A stretch of 64,000 nucleotides of DNA from Stutzerimonas degradans (lineage in GTDB: Bacteria; Pseudomonadota; Gammaproteobacteria; Pseudomonadales; Pseudomonadaceae): NCBI RefSeq assembly GCF_024448505.1, contig NZ_JAMOHV010000004.1, positions 186,001-250,000 on the forward strand, written 5' to 3'. The notes beneath the pieces were generated by a model that searched no databases, had not been told where the DNA came from, and was given only the letters and a program-made list of their open reading frames with translations. This document shows, in pieces, positions 17,506-25,194 of the stretch (position 1 is its first letter; each line of letters begins with the position of its first letter). Position numbers and translations under genes: made by a program.

Positions 17506-18732
17506 ATGGCCGTTTCCCCCGATCTGTTGCTCAAGTCCCCGACTCTCGAAGTGCGTCCCAAGGCCGCCGCCGCGCAACCGTCGCCGGCGCCCGAGGCGAG
17601 CGATGGCAAGCGTTCCAGCTTCTCCGAGGTGTATGCGCGCGAGCGCCAGACCAAGCCTGTCGAGCGCAAGGACGATGCTTCGGCATCGTCGCGCGAGCAA
17701 GTCGACGAGGAGCAGAGCGCCGGTGAGCCGACGGCAACCGCTGACGCCGAGAAGTCGACGGTTGCCGAGAGCGGCAATTCCTTGCCTGGCGAGGAAGCGA
17801 GCGATGAGCCGCTGCCGGAGGGCGAGCTCGATCCGCTGCTGCTGTTCGGCCTGAATGGCCAGTTGCCGGCGCCCGAGCCGGCCGCCGCTCAGACCGAGGC
17901 CCTGACGCTGATGCCAGGGCTGGGCCAGACGCAGCTGACACCGCCGCTCGCTGATGCCGAGACGCAAGTGTCGGAAGATGTTTCCGGCGAGTCGGCGACC
18001 ACCGTCGCGGCACCGGCCCTGACGCTGAAGGCCGCGCCCACCGCCGTTTCGCCAGCCGCTGCGAGCGAGACCGCGGCACCCGCCGAGGACGACTTCGCCA
18101 GTCTGCTGCAAGCCAGCAGCGAGCCCGAGCCGGAAGTCGAGCTGGAGGTTGCGCTGAGTGAAGTCTCGAAGGGCCTGGATGCGCCGCAGGACAGCCGTCA
18201 GCCGGCCGATCCGGCGCTCGGCCGTGCCAGCCCGCTGAGCCAGGCGATCACCCAACAGATTCAGCAGGCGCAGCGCACGCCGCTGGTACCGGGGCAGCCG
18301 GTGGCGATGCAGCAGGCCGGCTGGAGCGAGGCGGTGGTGGATCGGGTGATGTGGCTGTCCAGCCAGAACCTCAAATCGGCGGAGATCCAGCTCGATCCGG
18401 CTGAACTGGGGCGGATGGAGGTGCGCATCGAGATGAACCGCGAGCAGGCGCAGATCACCTTCCTCAGCCCGCATGCCGGCGTGCGCGATGCGCTCGAAGG
18501 GCAGATGCAGCGCTTGCGCGAGATGTTCGACCAGCAAGGCATGAGCATGAACGTCAACGTTTCCGATCAGTCCCTGGCGCGTGGCTGGCAGGGCCGCGGC
18601 GAAGGCGAAGCGGGGCGCGGTGGCGCGTCGCCTGCCGCGACGGCGGGCGACGACGAGCAGCTGCAAGGCGTCAGCGAAGTCGCCAGCAATCGTGCCGTGG
18701 GCAACCGCGGGCTGGTGGATTACTACGCCTGA
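17506..18732 (+). CDS. fliK: Flagellar hook-length control protein FliK
   Basis: FliK is a secreted ruler that stops hook growth and switches the export gate to filament substrates by contacting FlhB. The 408-residue protein has a long disordered Ala/Glu/Pro-rich N-terminal part (about 1-250). The conserved C-terminal hook domain (about 285-385) includes LNLKSAEIQLDPAELGRMEVRI-type sequence: SAEIQLDPAELGRMEVRIEM and FLSPHAGVRDALEGQMQRLR. Its own sigma54 promoter lies upstream. A second, longer FliK-like gene is present at 40020. Confidence 0.93.
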   Translation: MAVSPDLLLKSPTLEVRPKAAAAQPSPAPEASDGKRSSFSEVYARERQTKPVERKDDASASSREQVDEEQSAGEPTATADAEKSTVAESGNSLPGEEASDEPLPEGELDPLLLFGLNGQLPAPEPAAAQTEALTLMPGLGQTQLTPPLADAETQVSEDVSGESATTVAAPALTLKAAPTAVSPAAASETAAPAEDDFASLLQASSEPEPEVELEVALSEVSKGLDAPQDSRQPADPALGRASPLSQAITQQIQQAQRTPLVPGQPVAMQQAGWSEAVVDRVMWLSSQNLKSAEIQLDPAELGRMEVRIEMNREQAQITFLSPHAGVRDALEGQMQRLREMFDQQGMSMNVNVSDQSLARGWQGRGEGEAGRGGASPAATAGDDEQLQGVSEVASNRAVGNRGLVDYYA

Positions 18733-18747
18733 CCGGCCGCCGCCGGT
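18732..18747 (+). terminator. Hairpin after fliK
   Basis: Perfect six-base stem ACCGGC/GCCGGT with a four-base loop, starting on the last base of the fliK stop codon and followed by only three Ts. It may act as a weak intrinsic terminator before the independently promoted fliL operon. Confidence 0.4.
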
Positions 18748-18875
18748 TTCCCGTCGCTCTGGCGCGCAGGCCCGTCTCGCGCCGGAGCGTCATCTATCTT
18801 CCTTCGGGCGTGCCGGGCGGCGCCTTCAGGGATGCCGTATCCTCTGCGGCCTAACGCGCAGCGCGTCGCTGACAT

Positions 18876-18891
18876 TGGCACAGCAGTTGCT
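18876..18891 (+). promoter_or_regulatory. Sigma54 promoter of the fliL operon
   Basis: TGGCACAGCAGTTGCT is a full match to TGGCAC-N5-TTGCT with correct GG/GC spacing, 50 bases before fliL. In P. aeruginosa fliL is a known FleQ/RpoN-dependent operon start. Confidence 0.9.
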
Positions 18892-18940
18892 CCAACGATG
18901 CCTCAGTGAGCGGTCGCGCGTAGAATGACGGATATTTGGC

Positions 18941-19468
18941 ATGGCGAAGAAACAGGTACCCCCCGGACCACCGATTGCCGACGCGCAGGACGCGGGCAAA
19001 GGTCGGTTGAAGATCATCATCGCGATCGCGGTGGCCTTCCTGCTGGCCATCGGGTTGTCCATCGGCGGCACGCTGTTCTTCCTCGATAAAGGTGACGACA
19101 AGGCGGCTGAGCAGCCGGCCGAGGCCGGGCAGACGGCGACCGGCAAGCCGGCGGCGATCTACGAGGTGCTGATGCCGGCCTTCGTGGTCAACTTCAATCA
19201 CAAGGGGCGTCAGCGCTACATGCAGGTGAGCGTGGCGCTGATGTCGCGCGATCAATTGGCGCTCGATGCGCTCAAAGGACATATGCCGTTGCTGCGCAAT
19301 CATCTGGTGATGCTGTTCTCCAGTCAGGATTTCGCGGCGTTGATGACCCCGGTGGGCAAGGAAATGCTGCGTCAGCAGGCTACCTCCAGCGTGCAGGAAC
19401 TGGCGCAGAAGGAAGTCGGTAAGCTGGCGGTCGAGCAAGTGCTGTTCACCAACTTCGTACTGCAATAG
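18941..19468 (+). CDS. fliL: Flagellar basal body-associated protein FliL
   Basis: An inner-membrane protein that surrounds the stator units and supports high torque. The 175-residue product has a short cytoplasmic N-terminus, one transmembrane helix (about 21-45, KIIIAIAVAFLLAIGLSIGG) and a periplasmic stomatin-like domain. That domain contains MPAFVVNFNHKGRQRYMQVSVAL and ends FTNFVLQ, the typical FliL terminus. It is first in the fliLMNOPQR-flhB operon; fliM starts twelve bases later. Confidence 0.95.
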   Translation: MAKKQVPPGPPIADAQDAGKGRLKIIIAIAVAFLLAIGLSIGGTLFFLDKGDDKAAEQPAEAGQTATGKPAAIYEVLMPAFVVNFNHKGRQRYMQVSVALMSRDQLALDALKGHMPLLRNHLVMLFSSQDFAALMTPVGKEMLRQQATSSVQELAQKEVGKLAVEQVLFTNFVLQ

Positions 19469-19480
19469 AAGGTTCCGCCG

Positions 19481-20452
19481 ATGGCTGTTCAAGACCTGCT
19501 TTCGCAAGACGAGATCGATGCGCTGCTGCATGGCGTCGATGACGGTCTGGTCGATACCGAAAGCGATGCCGAACCGGGCGCGATCAAGAGCTACGACCTC
19601 ACCAGCCAGGATCGCATCGTCCGCGGGCGCATGCCGACGCTGGAAATGATCAACGAGCGCTTCGCGCGTTACACCCGCATCAGCATGTTCAACCTGCTGC
19701 GCCGCTCGGCAGACGTCTCGGTGGGCGGTGTGCAGGTCATGAAATTCGGCGAGTACGTGCATTCGCTGTACGTGCCGACCAGCCTCAATCTGGTGAAGAT
19801 GAAGCCGCTGCGCGGCACCGCGCTGTTCATCCTCGACGCCAAGCTGGTGTTCAAGCTGGTGGACAACTTCTTCGGCGGCGACGGCCGCCACGCCAAGATC
19901 GAGGGTCGCGAGTTCACCCCCACCGAACTGCGGGTGGTGCGCATGGTGCTCGATCAGGCCTTCACCGACCTCAAGGAAGCCTGGCATGCGGTGCTGGATG
20001 TCAACTTCGAGTACATCAACTCGGAGGTGAATCCGGCGCTGGCGAACATTGTCAGCCCCAGCGAAGTGGTGGTGGTGTCGACCTTCCACATCGAGCTGGA
20101 CAGCGGCGGCGGCGACCTGCACGTGACCATGCCCTATTCGATGATCGAGCCGATCCGCGAAATGCTCGACGCCGGCTTCCAATCCGACGTCAGCGACCAG
20201 GACGAGCGCTGGATCAAGGCGCTGCGCGAAGACATCCTCGACGTCAACGTACCGCTCGGCGCGACGGTGGTGCGCCGCCAGCTGAAACTGCGCGACATTC
20301 TCAACATGCAGCCGGGCGACGTGATTCCGGTGGAGATGCCCGAGGACATGATCATGCGCGCCAACGGCATGCCGGCCTTCAAGGTCAAGCTGGGTGCGCA
20401 TAAGGGCAATCTGGCCCTGCAGGTGCTGGAGCCGGTGGTGCGAACCCGGTGA
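19481..20452 (+). CDS. fliM: Flagellar motor switch protein FliM
   Basis: A C-ring protein that binds CheY-P and sets rotation direction. The 323-residue product has the N-terminal CheY-binding peptide DLLSQDEIDALLHGV and the GGVQVMKFGEYVHSLYVP region. The middle domain has FFGGDGR and the C-terminal SpoA domain has VNVPLGATVVRRQLKLRDIL. No disrupted motif was seen. It is followed 40 bases later by fliN. Confidence 0.98.
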   Translation: MAVQDLLSQDEIDALLHGVDDGLVDTESDAEPGAIKSYDLTSQDRIVRGRMPTLEMINERFARYTRISMFNLLRRSADVSVGGVQVMKFGEYVHSLYVPTSLNLVKMKPLRGTALFILDAKLVFKLVDNFFGGDGRHAKIEGREFTPTELRVVRMVLDQAFTDLKEAWHAVLDVNFEYINSEVNPALANIVSPSEVVVVSTFHIELDSGGGDLHVTMPYSMIEPIREMLDAGFQSDVSDQDERWIKALREDILDVNVPLGATVVRRQLKLRDILNMQPGDVIPVEMPEDMIMRANGMPAFKVKLGAHKGNLALQVLEPVVRTR

Positions 20453-20492
20453 CTCATTTTTCTACTCAATTCGAGCCGGTCGAGGACTAGCG

Positions 20493-20960
20493 ATGGCAGA
20501 CGATCAGAACACTTCCCCCGAAGAGCAGGCGCTCGCCGACGAATGGGCCGCGGCTCTGGCCGAGGCCGGCGATGCCAGCCAGGACGACATCGACGCGTTG
20601 CTCAATCAGGGGCCGGCGGCGGCACCGGCCGCTCCGCGTGCACCGCTGGAGGACTTCGCCAGCGCACCCAAGGGCGGCGGCGTGCCGCTGGGGCTGGAAG
20701 GGCCGAATCTGGATGTGATTCTGGATATTCCGGTGTCCATCTCGATGGAAGTCGGCAGCACCGAGATCAGCATCCGCAACCTGCTGCAGCTCAATCAGGG
20801 CTCGGTGGTGGAGCTCGACCGGCTGGCCGGCGAGCCGCTGGACGTATTGGTCAACGGCACGCTGATCGCCCATGGCGAGGTGGTGGTGGTCAACGAGAAG
20901 TTCGGCATTCGCCTGACGGACGTGATCAGCCCCACCGAACGCATCAAGAAGCTGCGCTGA
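20493..20960 (+). CDS. fliN: Flagellar motor switch protein FliN
   Basis: Forms the base of the C ring with FliM and docks FliH. The 155-residue product has an acidic N-terminal extension (about 1-65, including QDDIDALLNQG, which resembles the FliM CheY-binding peptide). A SpoA domain follows: VILDIPVSISMEVGSTEISI, then LAGEPLDVLVNGTLIAHGEV, ending VISPTERIKKL. ATG at 20493 is chosen over an upstream frame that runs into fliM. Confidence 0.97.
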   Translation: MADDQNTSPEEQALADEWAAALAEAGDASQDDIDALLNQGPAAAPAAPRAPLEDFASAPKGGGVPLGLEGPNLDVILDIPVSISMEVGSTEISIRNLLQLNQGSVVELDRLAGEPLDVLVNGTLIAHGEVVVVNEKFGIRLTDVISPTERIKKLR

Positions 20961-20961
20961 C

Positions 20962-21381
20962 ATGCGCGCGCTAGCCTTTCTCGCGCTGCTGGTAGCGCTG
21001 CCGGCACTGGCTGCCGAACCGTCCGCCAGCATGAGTGGCACCGACATGGGCGCGCAGCTGAGCAAACTGCTGCTCGGCCTGCTGCTGGTGGTCGGCCTGA
21101 TCTTTCTGCTGGCCTGGCTGCTGCGCCGCGTCCAGCAGATGAATCCACGCGGTACTCAGGTGATCAAGCTGGTTTCCAGCCAGGCACTCGGCCCGCGCGA
21201 GCGGCTGGTGCTGGTGCAGGTCGGCAGCGAGCAAGTGCTGATCGGCCTCTCGGCCGGGCGCATCACGCCGCTGCACGTGCTCAAGGAGCCGGTGCATCTG
21301 CCCGATTCCGAACCGGCCAACCCGGAGTTCGCCCAGCGCCTGATGGAGCTGTTGGGCAAGGATCACAAGGACAAGCCCTGA
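20962..21381 (+). CDS. fliO: Flagellar biosynthesis protein FliO
   Basis: An assembly factor for the FliP ring of the export gate. The 139-residue product has a signal-like N-terminus, one transmembrane segment (about 33-55, [21 protein letters not shown]) and a cytoplasmic domain with [21 protein letters not shown] and [15 protein letters not shown], as in FliO. It starts one base after the fliN stop codon, and its stop overlaps the fliP start. Confidence 0.93.
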   Translation: MRALAFLALLVALPALAAEPSASMSGTDMGAQLSKLLLGLLLVVGLIFLLAWLLRRVQQMNPRGTQVIKLVSSQALGPRERLVLVQVGSEQVLIGLSAGRITPLHVLKEPVHLPDSEPANPEFAQRLMELLGKDHKDKP

Positions 21382-22157
21382 TGTTGCGAATTCTGCTGGC
21401 GTTGCTGCTGGCCGTGGTCGCCCCGCTGGCTCTCGGCCAGGAAGCGGGCGGACTGCTGACCCGTGGCGACAATCCGCTGTCGATCCCGGCGATCACCCTG
21501 AGCACCGACGCCCAGGGCCAGCAGGAGTATTCGGTCAGCCTGCAGATTCTGCTGATCATGACGGCGCTGAGCTTCATCCCGGCGTTCGTCATGCTGATGA
21601 CCAGCTTCACGCGAATCATCATCGTATTCTCCATCTTGCGTCAGGCGCTGGGCCTGCAGCAGACGCCATCGAACCAGATTCTCATCGGCCTGACGCTGTT
21701 CCTTACGCTGTTCATCATGGCCCCGGTGTTCGAGCGGATAAACCAGGAAGCGCTGCAGCCGTACCTCGCCGAGCAGATTCCGGCGCAGGAGGCGATCACC
21801 CGCGCCGAAGTCCCGCTCAAGGCGTTCATGCTGGCGCAGACTCGCGAGAGCGATCTGGACCTGTTCATGCGTCTGTCGCGGCGTACCGACATCGCCAGCC
21901 CGGAAGCGGCGCCGCTGACCATTCTGGTGCCGGCCTTCGTCACCTCGGAGCTGAAGACGGCGTTCCAGATCGGTTTCATGATCTTCATTCCGTTCCTGAT
22001 CATCGACATGGTGGTGGCTAGCGTGCTGATGGCGATGGGCATGATGATGCTCTCGCCACTGATCATCTCGCTGCCGTTCAAGATCATGCTGTTCGTGCTG
22101 GTCGACGGCTGGGGCCTGATCATCGGCACCCTGGCCGGCAGCTTCGGCACGCTCTAG
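21381..22157 (+). CDS. fliP: Flagellar type III export gate protein FliP
   Basis: Core subunit of the FliPQR export channel. The 258-residue protein has an N-terminal signal peptide and about four transmembrane segments. Conserved stretches are [20 protein letters not shown], the [20 protein letters not shown] segment and [19 protein letters not shown]. The start codon overlaps the last base of fliO, and fliQ follows after ten bases. Confidence 0.98.
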   Translation: MLRILLALLLAVVAPLALGQEAGGLLTRGDNPLSIPAITLSTDAQGQQEYSVSLQILLIMTALSFIPAFVMLMTSFTRIIIVFSILRQALGLQQTPSNQILIGLTLFLTLFIMAPVFERINQEALQPYLAEQIPAQEAITRAEVPLKAFMLAQTRESDLDLFMRLSRRTDIASPEAAPLTILVPAFVTSELKTAFQIGFMIFIPFLIIDMVVASVLMAMGMMMLSPLIISLPFKIMLFVLVDGWGLIIGTLAGSFGTL

Positions 22158-22167
22158 GAGGCTCGTC

Positions 22168-22437
22168 ATGACGCCCGAAGTCGCGGTGGACCTGTTTCGC
22201 GAAGGCCTGTGGATGACCGCGATGATCGTCGGTGTGCTGGTGATGCCGAGCCTGCTGGTCGGCCTGGTGGTGGCGATGTTCCAGGCCGCCACACAGATCA
22301 ACGAACAGACCCTGAGCTTCCTTCCGCGCCTTTTGGTGATGCTGCTGACGCTGATCTGGGCCGGGCCGTGGCTGGTGCGCGAGCTGATGGAGTACACCCA
22401 GGGCCTGATCGCCAACATTCCGCTGATCATCGGCTGA
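22168..22437 (+). CDS. fliQ: Flagellar export gate protein FliQ
   Basis: An 89-residue protein with two transmembrane helices that forms part of the helical export channel with FliP and FliR. MTPEVAVDLFREGLWMT, VVAMFQAATQINEQTLSFLP and the ending IPLIIG are typical. A ggagg ribosome site precedes the ATG; fliR begins three bases after its stop. Confidence 0.97.
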   Translation: MTPEVAVDLFREGLWMTAMIVGVLVMPSLLVGLVVAMFQAATQINEQTLSFLPRLLVMLLTLIWAGPWLVRELMEYTQGLIANIPLIIG

Positions 22438-22440
22438 ACC

Positions 22441-23217
22441 ATGCTGGAACTGAGCAATGCGCAGATCGGCAGCTGGGTGGCGCAGTTTCTGCTCCCGCTG
22501 TTTCGTATCGCCGCGTTGCTGATGAGCATGCCGATCATCGGCACGCAGCTGGTGCCGCCGCGGGTGCGACTGTATCTGGCGCTGGCCATCACCCTGGTGC
22601 TGGCGCCGACGCTCGGGCCGATGCCGCTGGTCGAGGCGCTGAGCGTGCGCGCGCTGCTGCTGATCGCCGAGCAGATTCTGATCGGCGTGATGCTCGGTTT
22701 CGTTCTGCAGCTGTTCTTCCAGGTGTTCATCGTTTCCGGGCAGCTGCTGGCGATGCAGATGGGCCTGGGGTTCGCCTCGATGGTCGATCCGGCCAACGGC
22801 GTGTCGGTGCCGGTGCTCGGCCAGTTCTTCAACATGCTGGTGATCCTGCTGTTCCTGGCGATGAACGGCCATCTGGTGGTGCTGGAAATCCTCACCGAGA
22901 GCTTCGTGACCCTGCCGGTGGGCGGCGGGCTGTCGACCAATCATCTGTGGGAGGTGGCGAGCAAGCTCGGCTGGGTGCTCGGCGCCGGCCTGCTGCTGGT
23001 GCTGCCGGCGATCACCGCGCTGCTGGTGGTCAACCTGGCGTTCGGCTTGATGACTCGTGCCGCACCGCAGCTGAACATCTTTTCCATCGGCTTTCCGCTG
23101 ACGCTGGTGCTGGGTCTGGTCATCGTCTGGATCGGCATGGCCGACATCCTGGCGCAGTATCAGATCTTCGTCGGCGAGTCGCTGGCGATGCTGCGCGAGC
23201 TGGTGGGGCTGCGCTGA
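22441..23217 (+). CDS. fliR: Flagellar export gate protein FliR
   Basis: A 258-residue polytopic membrane protein completing the FliPQR gate. Conserved features include the N-terminal WVAQFLLPLFRIAALLMSMP, the QMGLGFASMVDPANGVSVPV loop and a C-terminal helix pair ending in YQIFVGESLAMLRELVGLR. It lies between fliQ and flhB with short gaps, in the same transcription unit. Confidence 0.97.
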   Translation: MLELSNAQIGSWVAQFLLPLFRIAALLMSMPIIGTQLVPPRVRLYLALAITLVLAPTLGPMPLVEALSVRALLLIAEQILIGVMLGFVLQLFFQVFIVSGQLLAMQMGLGFASMVDPANGVSVPVLGQFFNMLVILLFLAMNGHLVVLEILTESFVTLPVGGGLSTNHLWEVASKLGWVLGAGLLLVLPAITALLVVNLAFGLMTRAAPQLNIFSIGFPLTLVLGLVIVWIGMADILAQYQIFVGESLAMLRELVGLR

Positions 23218-23250
23218 TGAATACGCTGATGCACAACGCGGAGGCCGTCG

Positions 23251-24387
23251 ATGGCTGAAAGCGAAAGCGGTGCCGACAAAAGCGAGGAACCCACAGAGAA
23301 ACGGCTACGGGAATCTCGCGAGAAAGGCCAGATCGCGCGCTCGCGCGAGCTGAACACGGTGGCCGTAACCATCGGCGGCATTGGCGGCCTGCTAGCGTCC
23401 GGCAGCGGGCTGGCGCAGGCGCTGATGGCGATGATGCAGGGCAGTTTCGAGCTGAGCCGCGAAACCCTGCTGGACGAGAGCAACATGGCGATGCTGCTGG
23501 CGGCCAGCGGCAGGATCGCGCTGGAGGCGACCCTGCCGTTGCTGATCGCCTTGCTAATCGCGTCCATCGCCGGGCCGATCGCGCTGGGCGGCTGGCTGTT
23601 CTCCGCCAAGGCAATGGCGCCCAACTTCGGCCGGATGAATCCTGCTGCCGGGCTCAAGCGCATGTTCTCGACCAAGGCGCTGGTGGAGCTGCTCAAGGCC
23701 CTCGGTAAGTTCTTGGTGGTGCTGCTGGTGGCGTTGATGGTGCTGTCCTCCTACGAGGACGATCTGCTCTCCATCGCCAAGCAGCCGCTGGACCTGGCGA
23801 TCATGCACAGCGCCGAGGTAGTCGGCTGGTGCGCGCTGTGGATGGCCTGCGGGCTGATCCTGATCGCCGCGGTGGATGTGCCGTTCCAGCTCTGGGACAA
23901 CAAGCAGAAGCTGATGATGACCAAGCAGGAGGTCAAGGACGAGTACAAGGACTCCGAGGGCAAGCCGGAGGTCAAGTCGCGCATCCGTCAGCTGCAGCGC
24001 GAGGCGGCGCAGCGGCGCATGATGCAGGCCGTGCCCGAGGCCGATGTGGTGATTACCAACCCGACGCACTTTGCCGTGGCGCTGAAATACGACGGCGACA
24101 AGGGTGGCGCGCCTCGGCTGGTGGCCAAGGGCGGCGACTTCGTGGCGCTGAAGATTCGCGAGATCGCCCAGGAGCACAACGTGACGGTGCTTGAATCGCC
24201 GGCGCTGGCGCGAGCGGTGTACTACTCGACCGAACTGGAGCAGGAAATTCCTGCCGGCCTCTACCTGGCCGTGGCGCAGGTGCTGGCTTACGTCTATCAG
24301 TTGCGCCAGTACCGCGCCGGCAAGGGCCGTCGACCCGATCCACTGAACGACCTGCCGATTCCGCCAGATCTGCGGCGCGACGAATAG
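23251..24387 (+). CDS. flhB: Flagellar export switch protein FlhB
   Basis: Sets substrate specificity of the export gate; autocleavage at an Asn-Pro bond lets FliK switch it from hook to filament export. The 378-residue product has the SGADKSEEPTEKRLRESREK start, four transmembrane segments and a cytoplasmic domain with the cleavage motif VITNPTHFAVALKYD. The C-terminal part continues with ESPALARAVYYSTELEQEIP and a basic tail. A FlhB C-domain orphan is encoded at 39697. Confidence 0.98.
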   Translation: MAESESGADKSEEPTEKRLRESREKGQIARSRELNTVAVTIGGIGGLLASGSGLAQALMAMMQGSFELSRETLLDESNMAMLLAASGRIALEATLPLLIALLIASIAGPIALGGWLFSAKAMAPNFGRMNPAAGLKRMFSTKALVELLKALGKFLVVLLVALMVLSSYEDDLLSIAKQPLDLAIMHSAEVVGWCALWMACGLILIAAVDVPFQLWDNKQKLMMTKQEVKDEYKDSEGKPEVKSRIRQLQREAAQRRMMQAVPEADVVITNPTHFAVALKYDGDKGGAPRLVAKGGDFVALKIREIAQEHNVTVLESPALARAVYYSTELEQEIPAGLYLAVAQVLAYVYQLRQYRAGKGRRPDPLNDLPIPPDLRRDE

Positions 24388-24390
24388 CGG

Positions 24391-24419
24391 CGGGCTGCAA
24401 GCGTGTCGCTTGCAGCCCG
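24391..24419. terminator. Bidirectional hairpin between flhB and sodC
   Basis: A perfect 12-base stem (CGGGCTGCAAGC/GCTTGCAGCCCG) with a five-base loop lies between two convergent genes. It lacks a T-run, but stem length and position suggest a terminator or transcript-end stabiliser for both flhB and sodC. Confidence 0.7.
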
Positions 24420-24435
24420 AGGCCCGTCGCTGCCG

Positions 24436-24957
24436 TTACTCGATGACGCCGCAGGCCACCCGGGCACCGCCACCGCCGAGCGGCTGCGGATGGTCGGCAT
24501 GGTTGTCGCCGCCCTGATGCACCATCAGCGCCAGGCCCTTGATGTCGCCCAGGCTCTTCAGGCGTGGGGCCAGCACGGGCTGGCTGGCCTTGCCATCCTT
24601 GTCAACATAGAGCGCGGGCAGGTCGCCCAGGTGGCCGTCGCCCCAGGGTTCGCCGTGCTTGCCGCTGTTCTTCGGATCCCAGTGGCCGCCGGCAGCGCCC
24701 GCCGGCGTGACCTTGCCGTCGATCTCGGCGCTCTCGCAATTGCCCTTGGCGTGCACGTGGAAGCCGTGAATGCCGGGCTCCAGCCCCGACAATTCGGGGC
24801 GCAGGACCAGGCCGTATTCGCTGCTCTCGATCTTCACGCTGCCGACGGCGGCGCCGATGCCCTGGGCGCTGACGGCCTTGAGCGGAACGCTGAGCGTCTC
24901 CGCCTGGACAGTCAGCGCGGTGCAGCCGGCCAATGCGGCGATGATCCACTGTTTCAT
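24436..24957 (-). CDS. sodC: Superoxide dismutase [Cu-Zn], periplasmic
   Basis: Dismutates superoxide in the periplasm. The 173-residue precursor has a Sec signal (about 1-19, ending VQA) and the metal-site pattern [40 protein letters not shown] and [20 protein letters not shown]. The disulfide partner is in RVACGVIE. An aaggaga ribosome site is present. It lies on the opposite strand between flhB and flhA, which are adjacent or separated by other small genes in relatives, so it appears inserted into the flagellar series. No mobile-element remnant is visible beside it. Confidence 0.96.
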   Translation of the reverse strand: MKQWIIAALAGCTALTVQAETLSVPLKAVSAQGIGAAVGSVKIESSEYGLVLRPELSGLEPGIHGFHVHAKGNCESAEIDGKVTPAGAAGGHWDPKNSGKHGEPWGDGHLGDLPALYVDKDGKASQPVLAPRLKSLGDIKGLALMVHQGGDNHADHPQPLGGGGARVACGVIE

Positions 24958-25124
24958 CGATTGTCTCCTTGCAGGTTGGGCCGGGCGGAGCGGTTCCGCC
25001 GGTCGAAGGTCTGACTGCGCGACACCGGTCGGGTTCGCCCGCAGGCGGCGAGACGTCCCGTAGCGCCTGCTTCAGTTGAGTTCAACTGGCCCGCGTCCGC
25101 CAGTCCGCCGCTGCGCCGCCAAGT

Positions 25125-25140
25125 TGGACCCCTTCTTGCT
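25125..25140 (+). promoter_or_regulatory. Sigma54 promoter of flhA
   Basis: TGGACCCCTTCTTGCT has correct GG/GC spacing and a full TTGCT -12 element, 55 bases before the flhA start. sodC separates flhA from the fliL operon, so flhA needs its own promoter here; in P. aeruginosa flhA is also FleQ/RpoN-dependent. Confidence 0.88.
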
Positions 25141-25164
25141 ATAGCCCACGGCAGGGCGCATCGG

Positions 25165-25180
25165 GCGTCAAAAAACTTTC
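25165..25180 (+). promoter_or_regulatory. flhA leader element GCGTCAAAAAAC (candidate FleQ site)
   Basis: Identical 12-mer to the fliE leader element, starting 26 bases after the GC of the flhA sigma54 promoter (25 in fliE). The full 14-mer GTCAAAAAACTTTC agrees at 12 of 14 positions with one arm of the dyad upstream of fleQ. Confidence 0.6.
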
Positions 25181-25194
25181 TGCTGGGGGCCACG

